This document shows, one piece after another, positions 54,253 to 63,372 of a stretch of 64,000 bases of DNA. The notes beneath the pieces are model-generated. The model saw nothing but the letters and a program-made list of their open reading frames with translations, searched no databases and was not told where the DNA came from. The stretch covers positions 6,138,001 through 6,202,000 of the forward strand of contig NZ_CP094357.1 of the NCBI RefSeq assembly GCF_014779555.2. Direction: 5' to 3'. How positions within the stretch are numbered: position 1 is the first letter of the stretch; every line of letters begins with the position of its first letter. A program made the translations under genes and the position numbers. This DNA comes from Lysobacter capsici. GTDB lineage: Bacteria > Pseudomonadota > Gammaproteobacteria > Xanthomonadales > Xanthomonadaceae.

Positions 54253-56010
54253 ATGTCCACCCTGCGTTCGCTTTCCCTCGGCATCGGCGCCGCTCTGTGC
54301 GTCGGCACCGTCAGCCTGCTGTCCCCCGCGACCGACGCCACCGCCGCCGGCCGGGTCACGGCCGCCGCCACCGACTTCGAACAGGCGCCGCCCGCGGTCG
54401 ACGCCATCCACATCACCTCGCTCGGCCAGCAGACCGGCGGCAACGCGCTGCTGGCGCTGACCTACAGCAAGGGCCAGGACCTGCCGACCCAGATCCCGTT
54501 CAACGCCGGCGACACGACCGTGCAGTTGCAGCAGGATCCGTCCAATCCCCAGCGCTACACCGCGCTCATTCCGTTCGACTTCGACGGCTTCGTCCGCGAG
54601 CAGGAAAACCGCCAGATCCTGGCCCAGTCGCAGGAGCTCGTGCCGGAGTTCTCCGGCCGCGAACTGGTGGGCCAGGCGACCGTGCAGTTCCTCGACCCGA
54701 ACACCCTGCGCGCGCAGATCCTCGCCGGCACCCCGATCCTGGTACCCGGGCCGGTGCTGCCGTGGCCGGCGGCGCTGGTGCGCCCGGAGCGCTCGCTGAT
54801 GGTCACCCACCCCGGCGTGGTCGAAGACCCGAGCCGCACCTTCGACGCCTGCACCGGCGCCGGCAATCCCAACGGCGCGTGGACCTTCAACCGGATGATG
54901 ACCAACATGGCCAATCAGCCGATGACCGGGGTGCTGCCGGCGGATTTCGTCGAAAACTGGATGCGCACCTGGGGCACCTCGACCAGCATCAACACCTTCC
55001 CGGTGAACCTGCGCTCGCAGGTCATCACCCAGGTGCTCAACACCTGGCCGCGCATCGCCTCCACCGGCAAGCTCGACCTCAACCGGTCGCCGTTCCGCCT
55101 GCTGGCGATCGTCAACCGCATCGACATGCGCGGCAACAGCGCCTACGGCGGCGGCAACGCCGGCGAAACCCGCTTCGTGTTCGGCGTGCTGCGGCGCAGC
55201 GGCACGACCTGCGTGGCCGCGCCGTTCACGGTGATCCTGGAGTACGCGCCGAACGTCAACGGCTGCCCGGCGGTGCGCAACCTCGCCAATCAATGGGGCA
55301 ACCTGGGCACGCTGAGCCTGGGCTCGGCCACCTACAACGCCGCGTTGCAGGCGATCACCGATCCGGTCATCGCCGCCAATGCCTCGCCGCGCAAACCCAA
55401 CGGCAGCGCGATCAACCAGATCCGCAGCAACGAGTTCCTGCAAAACCCATGGGAACTGCGCGAGTTCAAGATCCTGCAAGGCAGCCCGCAGTTGCGGATC
55501 GTGCCGGCCGCGCAGACGCCGCATCACAGCCGCAACAACACCGCGCTGTTGGCCAACTACATCAACACCTTCAACACCCAGATCCTCAACAACACCTACA
55601 TCGTGCCGCTGAGCTATCTGGGCACGCCGTTCCAGAGCGGATCGGTGATCAATCCCAGCCCGCAACAGGTGTGGAAGGCGCCCGGCATCCTCAACAACAA
55701 CGGCCGCAACAAGTTCTCGGTCAACACCTGCGACGCCTGCCATGGCGCCGAGACCCAGACCACCAGCTTCCTGCATGTCGCGCCGCGCTCGCCGGGCGTG
55801 CAGTCGGTGCTGTCGCGGTTCCTGATCGGCAACGGCAGCCTGGCCGCGCCGACCACCTTCACCATGCCCGATCCGGTCAGCGGAACGCCGCGCACCTACG
55901 GCGATCTGCAACGCCGCCAGACCGACCTGGCGACCTTGCAGAGCAGCACCTGCCTGTCCGGCAGCCTGTTCCACGAGGCCACCCGGGCGGTGCTGACCGC
56001 AAGCCACTGA
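54253..56010 (+). CDS. exported protein with single CxxCH motif (paralogue A)
   Basis: A 585-residue exported protein of unknown function. A signal peptide of about 32 residues ends near ATAAG. Conserved with its neighbour: SLMVTHPGVVEDPSRTFDAC, GNPNGAWTFN, LLAIVNRIDMRGNSAYGGGN, ETRFVFGV, and near the end NNNGRNKFSVNTCDACHGAE with Cys493, Cys496 and His497. CxxCH is the covalent heme site of c-type cytochromes, but only one is present in a large, otherwise Asn/Pro/Ser-rich protein. GGAGGAG precedes the ATG. I do not recognise a named family. Confidence 0.8.
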   Translation: MSTLRSLSLGIGAALCVGTVSLLSPATDATAAGRVTAAATDFEQAPPAVDAIHITSLGQQTGGNALLALTYSKGQDLPTQIPFNAGDTTVQLQQDPSNPQRYTALIPFDFDGFVREQENRQILAQSQELVPEFSGRELVGQATVQFLDPNTLRAQILAGTPILVPGPVLPWPAALVRPERSLMVTHPGVVEDPSRTFDACTGAGNPNGAWTFNRMMTNMANQPMTGVLPADFVENWMRTWGTSTSINTFPVNLRSQVITQVLNTWPRIASTGKLDLNRSPFRLLAIVNRIDMRGNSAYGGGNAGETRFVFGVLRRSGTTCVAAPFTVILEYAPNVNGCPAVRNLANQWGNLGTLSLGSATYNAALQAITDPVIAANASPRKPNGSAINQIRSNEFLQNPWELREFKILQGSPQLRIVPAAQTPHHSRNNTALLANYINTFNTQILNNTYIVPLSYLGTPFQSGSVINPSPQQVWKAPGILNNNGRNKFSVNTCDACHGAETQTTSFLHVAPRSPGVQSVLSRFLIGNGSLAAPTTFTMPDPVSGTPRTYGDLQRRQTDLATLQSSTCLSGSLFHEATRAVLTASH

Positions 56011-56020
56011 GCCACGCGCG

Positions 56021-56038
56021 GGGCGGCTTCGGCCGCCC
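56021..56038 (+). terminator. UUCG hairpin between the CxxCH genes
   Basis: GGGCGGC, TTCG, GCCGCCC, 10 nt after the stop of paralogue A. There is no U-run, so it is more likely a partial terminator or mRNA-stabilising hairpin that sets the ratio of the two genes. Confidence 0.4.
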
Positions 56039-56092
56039 TGCCGCGCGCGCCGAAGTCGTTGAAGTCCGACCCGTCTTCGCAGGAGCCTTGCC

Positions 56093-57883
56093 ATGTCCGG
56101 TCTTCGTTCGATCACCTTCGGGTTCGTCGCCGCCGTCTGCGCGGCGTCGGCCTATCTGCTCTACCCCGCCCCCGCCGACAGCGCGAACGCTCGCGTCGTC
56201 GCCGCCGCCGATGACGGCGGTTTCGATCTGATCCCGCCGACCGTCGCCGACCTGTACATCACCGCGCGCACGCAAGACAGCCAAGGCAACAACGCGCTGC
56301 TGGCGGTGACCTACGCCGCCAACCAGGCGCTGCCGGCCAGCCTGCCGCTGCAGGTCGGCGGTCGTCAGGCCACCCTGGCCCGCGACAGCCAGAACCCGCA
56401 GCGCTACACCGCGGTCATCGCCTTCGATTTCGATGCTTTCCTGGCCGAACAAACCCGCCGCCAGCAACTCGCCCCGAGCAAGCCGTGGGTGCCGCGCTTC
56501 GACGGCCGCGAACACATCGGCGATGCGCCGTGGGCGTTTCTCGATCCGGCTCAGCTACGCAGCGACATCGCGCGCCAGGTCGCGATCCGGATTCCGCGCG
56601 ACGTCCTGCTCGGCCCGCCGATCGCGATCAGCGCGCCGCGCTCGCTGATGGTGGTCCATCCGCTGGTGGTCGAGGACCCGACCCGCACCTATGACGCCTG
56701 CACCAACACCGGCAATCCCAACGGCGCGTGGACTTTCAACAAGCTCATGACCGACATGGCCAACCAGCCGGTCACCGGGGTCGACCCGTCGGACTTCGTC
56801 GCCCAGTGGCTGCTGGCGCATGCCGGCGCCTCGACCGTCAACGGCTACACCGTCGACGGCTCGCCCGCGTTCTCGCAAATCCTGAGCGAATGGCCGCGGC
56901 TGTCCGGCGGCAAGCTCAACCTGGCCAAGTCGCCGATGCGCTTGCTGGCGATCGTCAACCGGGTCGACCTGCGCACTAATTCGGCCTACGGCGGCGGCAG
57001 CGCAGGCGAAGGCCGGTTCGTGTTCGGGGTGATCCGGCCGATGACCGGCGGCGGTTGCCAGGAAGTCCCGCTGACCGTGATCCTCGAATACGGCGTGCCG
57101 AAACTCGGATGCCCGGCGGTGCGCAGTTATGCCCAGCAATGGGCCGGCCTGAGCACGCTGGTGCTGGGCTCGTCGGGCTACAACGCCGCACTGCAGGCGC
57201 TGACCGATCAGTTCGCCCTGGCCAACGCCTCGCCGGGCAAGCCCAACCGCAGCGCGATCAACCAGGTGCGCACCAACCAAGAACCGTGGCATCCGTTCTG
57301 GGACTGGCGCCAGCGCGAGGACCAGCTGACCACCGCCGGCCCGTGGCTGCGGCCCGCGACCACCAAGCAGACCCCGGACCGGTCGTTCAACACCACCGCC
57401 TCGGCCAGCCCGCGCCTGCCCCAGTACGTCAATGCCAACGCGCCGGCGATTCTGGCCGGCACTTACCGGGTGCCGCAGATCTACGCGGGGACGCGATTCC
57501 TGGGCGGCGATACGGTCACCGAACCGTATTGGCAGCACAACCTGATCGCCAACAACAACGCCCGCCACAAGTTCTCGCTCAACACCTGCGGCGCCTGCCA
57601 CGGCCCGGAAACCGACACCGACTTCACCCACATCGCCCCGCGCGCCAGCGGCGCGCAGGCCGCGTTGTCGAGCTTCCTGACCGGCGCGCCGGCCGGCGGC
57701 ACCCTGGACGCCCCGATGACCTACACCCTGCCCGATCCGGCGGTGCCGACGACCTTGCGCAGCTACGGCGACCTCGCGTTCCGCCAAAGCCATCTGTCGA
57801 CCTTGGCCAGCAGCAGCTGCCCCAGCGGCGGGCTGTTCACCGAACTGCATTTCTTCCCGATCGCGATGTCGGCCACGCACTGA
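56093..57883 (+). CDS. exported protein with single CxxCH motif (paralogue B)
   Basis: 596 residues, a clear paralogue of the preceding gene along its length: SLMVVHPLVVEDPTRTYDAC, GNPNGAWTFN, LLAIVNRVDLRTNSAYGGGS, RFVFGV, CPAVR, and NNNARHKFSLNTCGACHGPE with Cys499, Cys502 and His503. The signal peptide is shorter and more hydrophobic (FGFVAAVCAASAYLLYPAPA). AGGAG precedes ATG 56093. It is 82 bp downstream of paralogue A, probably in one operon. Heme attachment is possible but unproven. Confidence 0.8.
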   Translation: MSGLRSITFGFVAAVCAASAYLLYPAPADSANARVVAAADDGGFDLIPPTVADLYITARTQDSQGNNALLAVTYAANQALPASLPLQVGGRQATLARDSQNPQRYTAVIAFDFDAFLAEQTRRQQLAPSKPWVPRFDGREHIGDAPWAFLDPAQLRSDIARQVAIRIPRDVLLGPPIAISAPRSLMVVHPLVVEDPTRTYDACTNTGNPNGAWTFNKLMTDMANQPVTGVDPSDFVAQWLLAHAGASTVNGYTVDGSPAFSQILSEWPRLSGGKLNLAKSPMRLLAIVNRVDLRTNSAYGGGSAGEGRFVFGVIRPMTGGGCQEVPLTVILEYGVPKLGCPAVRSYAQQWAGLSTLVLGSSGYNAALQALTDQFALANASPGKPNRSAINQVRTNQEPWHPFWDWRQREDQLTTAGPWLRPATTKQTPDRSFNTTASASPRLPQYVNANAPAILAGTYRVPQIYAGTRFLGGDTVTEPYWQHNLIANNNARHKFSLNTCGACHGPETDTDFTHIAPRASGAQAALSSFLTGAPAGGTLDAPMTYTLPDPAVPTTLRSYGDLAFRQSHLSTLASSSCPSGGLFTELHFFPIAMSATH

Positions 57884-57904
57884 CGCGCGCGGCGCGCCGC
57901 GGCG

Positions 57905-58876
57905 CTACTTCGGCGCCGTCGGCGTGGCCGTGATCGGCACCGAGTTCGCCCCGGGCCGGCTCAGAATCACCACCCCGCCGAGCACCACCGCGGTGCCGAT
58001 CAGCTGGATCGCGGTGATCGGTTCGCCGAGCACCCAGGCGCCGAGAAACACCAGCGACACCGGCCCGATCACCGAGAACTGCGCGGCGGTGCCGGCGCCG
58101 AGCCGCGCGACCGCGGCCATGGTGAAGGTCACCGGCAGGAAGGTGCAGAACACCGCGTTGGCCGCGGCCCAGGCATACACCTGCCACGGCAGGCCCAGCA
58201 GCGCCGACGGCGGACGCGCGATCAGGTAGTGGATCATCACCGCCGCGGTCGAGACGATCATCGCGTAGGCGACCAGCTGCAACGAACCCAGCCGCTTGAC
58301 CAGTTGGCCCGACATCGCCAGGTACAGCGCATAACTCACCGCCGCGCCGAGCACCAGCGCGCTGCCGAACAGCACGTGATCGCCCTGCACGCGCAGGTTC
58401 TCGACCATCACCAGCACCACGCCGGCGTAACTGACCGCCAGCGCGATCCATTCCTTGGCCGCGACCTTGCGCTTGAACGCGAACAGCCCGATCAGCAGCA
58501 CGATGGTCGGATTGAGGAACAGGATCAGCCGCTCCAGCGACACCGGCACGTACTCCAGCCCCCAGAAATCCAGCAGGCTGGACAGGTAATAGCCCAGCAC
58601 GCCGAGGATCACGATCAGGCCCCAGTCGCGTCGCGACGGCAGCGCCTGGCGCGCGCGGGCGCGGCGGGTTTCGCGAATGCCGAGCAACGCGAACAGCGGC
58701 AGCGAGAACGCCATGCGCAAGGTCAGCACCTGCAGCGAGTCCACGCCGTAGCGGTACTGCAACTTGGCCAGGATCGCCTTGGCCGAAAACAGGATCGCGC
58801 CGCTCGCGGCCAGGGCGATGCCGACGCGGCGGGCGGTGGCGACGGGTGCGGCGGCGGTGGTGGCGGCGGCGTTCAT
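57905..58876 (-). CDS. EamA/DMT-family transporter
   Basis: A 323-residue drug/metabolite-type transporter with ten predicted helices in two EamA repeats. Family features include the LKYVPVSLERLI-like WGLEYVPVSLERLILFLNPT and the second-repeat VFLGAWVLGEPITAIQLIG. The substrate is unknown. It is convergent with the CxxCH pair, with a GC-rich hairpin-prone 21-bp gap. Confidence 0.9.
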   Translation of the reverse strand: MNAAATTAAAPVATARRVGIALAASGAILFSAKAILAKLQYRYGVDSLQVLTLRMAFSLPLFALLGIRETRRARARQALPSRRDWGLIVILGVLGYYLSSLLDFWGLEYVPVSLERLILFLNPTIVLLIGLFAFKRKVAAKEWIALAVSYAGVVLVMVENLRVQGDHVLFGSALVLGAAVSYALYLAMSGQLVKRLGSLQLVAYAMIVSTAAVMIHYLIARPPSALLGLPWQVYAWAAANAVFCTFLPVTFTMAAVARLGAGTAAQFSVIGPVSLVFLGAWVLGEPITAIQLIGTAVVLGGVVILSRPGANSVPITATPTAPK

Positions 58877-59058
58877 GGCGAGGACAGTCGGGGCAAGGCG
58901 CAGCCTAAGGCGGAAACGGGCGACGCGGCAGACTCAGTTGCCGCGTTCGCGCGCCGGTACAGATGCGGGGCAGATTCGATGCAGATGCCGATACAGGCGC
59001 TAGCAGATGCCGATACAGGCGCTATACGGGTGCGATCGCGGCCAGTCGCGATCGCGGC

Positions 59059-60012
59059 TCAGGCCTCGGCGCTCGCCGCATCCAGCGCCGCGATCTCGTC
59101 GGCCGCCAGGCTCAGCCGCGTCGCCGCGAGCAACTCCTGCAGCTGCGCCACGCTGGTCGCGCTGGCGATCGGCGCGGTGATCGACGGCCGCGCGATCAGC
59201 CACGCCAATGCGACCTGCGCCGGAGTCGCGCCGTGCGCGCCGGCGACTTCGTCGAGCGCGGCCAGGATGCGCAGGCCGCGCGCATCGAGGTACTTCTCGA
59301 CCGCGCCGCCGCGCGCGCGGCTCTTGCCCAGGTCGGCGCGGCTGCGGTACTTGCCGGTCAGAAATCCGCTGGCCAGCGCGTAGTAATTGATCACCCCGAT
59401 CCCGCGTTCGCGCACCAGCGGTTCCAGCTGCGCTTCGAACACGTCGCGGTCGTAGAGGTTGTAATGCGGCTGCAAGGTCTCGAAGCGCGGCAGCCCGTGC
59501 CGTTCGGCCACGTCCAGCGCCTGCGCCAGGCGCGCGGCGGAATAATTGGACGCGCCGATCGCGCGCACCTTGCCCTGCTCGATCAGCCGCGCGAACGCGC
59601 CCAGGGTGTCTTCCAGCGGCACGCTCGGGTCGTCCTCGTGGGCCTGGTACAGATCGATGACCTCGGTCCGCAGCCGGCGCAGCGAATCCTCGGCCGCAGC
59701 CTGGATATTGGCCGGCGACAGCCCCGGCCGCTGCGACCATTTGGCGACCTTGGTCGCGATCGCCACCCGCTCGCGGCGACCGCCGCCCTGGGCCAGCCAG
59801 CGCCCGATCAGGGTCTCCGACTCGCCGCCGCGGTTGCCCGGCACCCACGAGGAATACATATCCGCGGTGTCGACCAGGGCAAAGCCGGCATCGACGAAGC
59901 CGTCGAGCAGGGCGAACGTGGTCGCTTCGTCGGCACTCCAGCCGAACACGTTGCCGCCGAACGCCAGCGGCGCGACACGCAGGGACGAGCGACCGAGCGG
60001 ACGCAGGCTCAT
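59059..60012 (-). CDS. aldo/keto reductase (YajO/general stress type)
   Basis: A 317-residue AKR with a TIM barrel. The catalytic residues are in LVDTADMYSSW (Asp, Tyr), IATKVAKW (Lys) and DLYQAHEDD (His). The NADPH-binding end is SITAPIASATSVAQLQEL. AAGGAAA lies 5 nt before ATG 60012. It is not a close copy of the AKR at 13 kb. The substrate is unknown. It is divergent from the sensor kinase gene. Confidence 0.92.
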   Translation of the reverse strand: MSLRPLGRSSLRVAPLAFGGNVFGWSADEATTFALLDGFVDAGFALVDTADMYSSWVPGNRGGESETLIGRWLAQGGGRRERVAIATKVAKWSQRPGLSPANIQAAAEDSLRRLRTEVIDLYQAHEDDPSVPLEDTLGAFARLIEQGKVRAIGASNYSAARLAQALDVAERHGLPRFETLQPHYNLYDRDVFEAQLEPLVRERGIGVINYYALASGFLTGKYRSRADLGKSRARGGAVEKYLDARGLRILAALDEVAGAHGATPAQVALAWLIARPSITAPIASATSVAQLQELLAATRLSLAADEIAALDAASAEA

Positions 60013-60263
60013 TGGGATTTCCTTAATGGACACGGCTGCATGATGCGCCGCCGCAAAAGCTGCGGACAGGCCGAATTTGCAACGCCGCGTTGCCGACTGC
60101 GGCAGCTTGTCGCAGCGGTGTGAACAATTCAGCTTTATGGGTGACCATCCCGCCTTTGCGTGAAGGTTTCTGTTAACTTTCCACACGATTTCCATGCAAT
60201 TCATGTATGCGAAATCGGCGTGAAATCACGCTTCCCCAGGTGATCCAGGGATCTACAGGACGT

Positions 60264-61364
60264 ATGAGCACACCCGCGACATCCACCGGCCGAATTCTTG
60301 TCGTGGACGACCAGGCCGCGAACCTGCGCGTGGTGACCGCGTTATTGTCCCGGCAGGGCTATGAAGTGGTCTCGGCCTCCACCGGCGACGAGGCGCTGCG
60401 GCTGTACGCCGAGTCCCCGCCGGACCTGATCCTGCTCGACGTGATGATGCCCGGCATGGACGGCTTCGAAGTCATGTCCGCGCTGCGCGCCGGTTCGCCG
60501 CTGCGCGTGCCGGTGGTGTTCGTGACCGCCGCCCACGACCGCGACCTGCTGCTGCGCGCGTTCGACGCCGGCGTGGTCGACTACGTCACCAAACCGTTCC
60601 TGCCCGAAGAACTGCTCGCCCGGGTCAACGCCCACGTCGGCCTCAAGCTGACCCGCGACCGCCTCGAACGGGTCGCGCGCGAACGCGAGGAGCTGGTCAA
60701 CCTGGTCGCGCACGACCTCAAGAACCCGTTGACCAGCGTGCTGTTCGCCAGCGACCTGCTGATCAACCACGGCTGCAAGCCCGAGCGCGTGCCGCGCTAT
60801 CTGCAGATGATCCACGAGAGCGCCGACGACGCGCTGGGCTACATCCGCCACTACCTGGAAAGCCAGGCCGGCACCCGCGAACGCGCCGAGCAGAACGGCC
60901 GCGCCGACCTGAGCGAAACCCTGGACTGGCTGGTGCGCCGCTACGAGATGCAACTCGACGCGCGCGGCATCCGGGTCGAGATCGCGCCGCCGCCCAGCGG
61001 CGCGGCGAAGGTCGCGATGGACCCGCGCGTGTTGCGCCAGGTCAGCGAGAACCTGGTCACCAACGCGATGAAATACGCCCCCGGCAGCGACCTGCTGCTG
61101 GCCGCGCGCAACAGCGCGCCGGGCTTCTGGCAACTGATCGTCGCCGACCGCGGCCCGGGCATTCCGGCCGCGCGCCAGCGCGAACTGTTCAAGCCATTCG
61201 TGCGCCTGCACGACGACGAAATCGACGACGGCCTGTCCAACGGCCTGGGCCTGTCGCTGGCCAAACAGATCGTGGTCAACGCCGGCGGGCAGCTGTGGTA
61301 CGAATCGCGCAAGAGCGGCGGCTCGCGCTTCATCATCGAGTTGCCGGAAGCCAGCGGCGAATAA
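60264..61364 (+). CDS. receiver-histidine kinase hybrid
   Basis: A 366-residue cytoplasmic signalling protein with reversed order: an N-terminal receiver (phospho-Asp59 in LILLDVMMPGMDGF, Asp15/16, Thr88, Lys110) followed by a HisKA dimerisation domain (His150 in NLVAHDLKNPLTS) and HATPase_c (ENLVTNAMKYAP, ADRGPGIP, LGLSLAKQIVV). There is no transmembrane sensor, so input probably comes by phosphotransfer to the receiver from another kinase. AGGA lies before ATG 60264; an in-frame ATG at 60207 is less likely. No partner regulator gene is adjacent. Confidence 0.92.
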   Translation: MSTPATSTGRILVVDDQAANLRVVTALLSRQGYEVVSASTGDEALRLYAESPPDLILLDVMMPGMDGFEVMSALRAGSPLRVPVVFVTAAHDRDLLLRAFDAGVVDYVTKPFLPEELLARVNAHVGLKLTRDRLERVAREREELVNLVAHDLKNPLTSVLFASDLLINHGCKPERVPRYLQMIHESADDALGYIRHYLESQAGTRERAEQNGRADLSETLDWLVRRYEMQLDARGIRVEIAPPPSGAAKVAMDPRVLRQVSENLVTNAMKYAPGSDLLLAARNSAPGFWQLIVADRGPGIPAARQRELFKPFVRLHDDEIDDGLSNGLGLSLAKQIVVNAGGQLWYESRKSGGSRFIIELPEASGE

Positions 61365-61393
61365 AGTTGCCCCACCGCGCCACCCACCCGAAT

Positions 61394-62460
61394 GGGTTCC
61401 CCCCCCTTTGCAAAAGGGGGCCGGGGGATTCGCTTTTACGCTCAGATCGCAGCGAACCGCACGAAAAGCGAATCCCCCGCGTTGCGCATCTGCCAGTAAC
61501 GATTGCGCGCCGGGCGCCGCCCCCTTTTCCAAAGTGGGCAATCATCAACGCGCTCGAGTGATGGAAAGCGGCCCCTCCGACAACCTCCTTCGTATCCACC
61601 ACGAAGGGTCCCCCCCTTTGCAAAAGGGGGGCCAGGGGGGATTCGCTTTTACGCTCAGATCGCAGCGAGCCGCACGAAAAGCGAATCCCCCGCGCTGCGC
61701 ATCTGCCAGCAACGATTGCGCGCCGGGCGCCGCCCCCTTTTCCAAAGTGGGCAATCATCAACGCGCTCGAATGATGGAAAGCGGTCCATCCGACAGCCGC
61801 CTTCGTATCCACCACGATGGGTTCCCCCCCTTTGCAAAAGGGGGGCCAGGGGGGATTCGCTTTTACGCTCAGATCGCAGCGAACCACACGAAAAGCGAAT
61901 CCCCCGCGTTGCGCATCGATCAGCAACGATTGCGCGCCGGGCGCCGCCCCCTTTTCCAAAGTGGGCAATCATCAACGCGCTCGAATGATGGAAAGCGGTC
62001 CATCCGACAGCCGCCTTCGTATCCACCACGATGGGTTCCCCCCTTTGCAAAAGGGGGGCCAGGGGGGATTCGCTTTTGCGGTCAGATCGCAACGAACCGC
62101 ACGAAAAGCAAATCCCCCGCGTTGCGCATCGATCAGCAACGATTGCGCGCCGGGCGCCGCCCCCTTTTCCAAAGTGGGCAATCATCAACGCGCTCGAGTG
62201 ATGGAAAGCGGTCCATCCGACAGCCGCCTTCGTATCCACCACGAAGGGTTCCCCCGTTTGCAAAAGGGGGGCCAGGAGGGATTCGCTTTTACGCTCAGAT
62301 CGCGGCGAACCACACAAAAAGCGAATCCCCCGCGTTGTGCATTGACCAGCAACGATTGCGCGCCGGGCGCTGCCCCCTTTTCCAAAGTGGGCAATCATCA
62401 ACGCGCTTGAGTGATGGAAAGCGGTCTATCCGACAGCCTTCTTCGTATACATCACGAACG
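61394..62460 (+). repeat. five tandem copies of a ~213-bp palindromic repeat
   Basis: The CTTTGCAAAAG core recurs at 61406, 61616, 61830, 62043 and (as GTTTG) 62256, with periods of 210, 214, 213 and 213. Each unit carries CCCCCCTTTGCAAAAGGGGG, then GATTCGCTTTT with its mirror AAAAGCGAATCCCC, and CGCCGGGCGCCGCCCCCTTT followed by CCAAAGTGGGCAATCATCAA. Because the main period is divisible by three, frames stay open on both strands for hundreds of codons; these are not called as genes. Confidence 0.92.
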
Positions 62461-62477
62461 ACTGCATCCAACAACGA

Positions 62478-62504
62478 AAAGGCCGACGCAATGCGCCGGC
62501 CTTT
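62478..62504. terminator. bidirectional-type hairpin
   Basis: AAAGGCCG, ten-base middle with GC pairing, CCGGCCTTT. The A and T flanks allow either direction. It could end the minus-strand gene at 62632 (about 130 bp away) or read-through from the repeats. Confidence 0.5.
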
Positions 62505-62631
62505 AATGTTTCGCGATGCTATCGGCTCGTGTGCGACGGCGTCTTACCTAACGCCATCGTGCGGTTGGTTCGGCAACGACTCTGATGTCATCCGCACCGA
62601 CCCAACCGCAACAATCAAGCCAAACCCGAAC

Positions 62632-62991
62632 TCACTCGTTCGGCGATTCTTCGCTCGCCTGTCGCGTGGTGCGACGGCGCGAGTTCTGACCGTTGGCGCG
62701 ACGCGCTTCGACGCGGCGGGCGCTGCCTTCGATCGGTTCCTCGGATTGCAGGCGCGCCTTGCGGCGGGCCGCGGCGTACCACAGCAGGCCGGCACCGGCG
62801 ACGGCCGCGACGGCGACCACCGGGTTGCGGCGGATGAAACCGCCGGCGGTGCGGGCGCCGGTCTTGAGCGCGCCGAACTTGGCGCCGGTTTCCAGCCATT
62901 GGCCGGCCTTGGGCGCGGCTTCCTTCAGATTGGCGCTGATCGCATGGACCAGTTCCAACGCGCGGTCGGGCAGGGATTCGAACTTGCTCAT
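62632..62991 (-). CDS. DUF883/ElaB-like small membrane protein, 119 aa
   Basis: An amphipathic helical N-terminus (about 1-50), then GGFIRRNPVVAVAAVAGAGL, a single membrane helix starting with the RxNP motif typical of YqjD/ElaB/DUF883 proteins, and a basic, disordered C-terminal tail of about 40 residues that is longer than in those families. E. coli relatives anchor ribosomes or act in stationary phase. The tail and reversed charge make this a distant match. Confidence 0.65.
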   Translation of the reverse strand: MSKFESLPDRALELVHAISANLKEAAPKAGQWLETGAKFGALKTGARTAGGFIRRNPVVAVAAVAGAGLLWYAAARRKARLQSEEPIEGSARRVEARRANGQNSRRRTTRQASEESPNE

Positions 62992-63097
62992 CGTGTCAGT
63001 CCTGGACGAGAAACGATGACCAGTGTCGGCCGATCACCGTTGAAATTTTGTGAGCGCTGCGGCCGGGGACCGGCTGTTGGCTGAATGTCTGGGGGAC

Positions 63098-63365
63098 GGG
63101 AATCGGGAATGGGGAGTCGGGAATCGTAAATGCGGCCGCTCGGCGCTCTGGTTCCTGCGATTGCCGACTCCCAATGTCTGGACGGGAATCGGGAATCGGG
63201 AATTGGGAGTCGGGAATCGTAAAAGCGGCCGCTCGGTGCTCTGGCTCCTACGATTCCCGATTCCCAATGTCTGGGCGGGAATCGGGAGGGAGAGTCGGGA
63301 ATCGTAAGAGCGGCCGCTCGGCGCTCTGGCTTCTACGATTCCCGACTCCCGATTCCCCATTCCCG
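63098..63365. repeat. three tandem copies of a ~93-bp repeat with GGGAATC heptamers
   Basis: Each copy has GGGAATCGGGAAT heptamer runs, then GGGAGTCGGGAATCGTAA, AGCGGCCGCTCGGCGCTCTG (with variants), CTACGATTCCCGA and CCCAATGTCTGG. The second and third copies start at about 63183 and 63278. The heptamers match those at 18.7 and 22.7 kb. The third copy ends on the opposite heptamer arm, making an inverted structure. Nothing else is seen in 62992-63372. Confidence 0.85.
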
Positions 63366-63372
63366 GCCCCAC

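Noticed and set aside
61394-62460. CRISPR-like array
   Set aside because: The period is 213 bp with whole-unit similarity rather than short repeats with unique spacers, and no cas genes are present.
61408-63084. 558-codon plus-strand frame through the 213-bp repeats
   Set aside because: It is open because the main period is a multiple of three; it runs into antisense of the DUF883-like gene and has no protein character.
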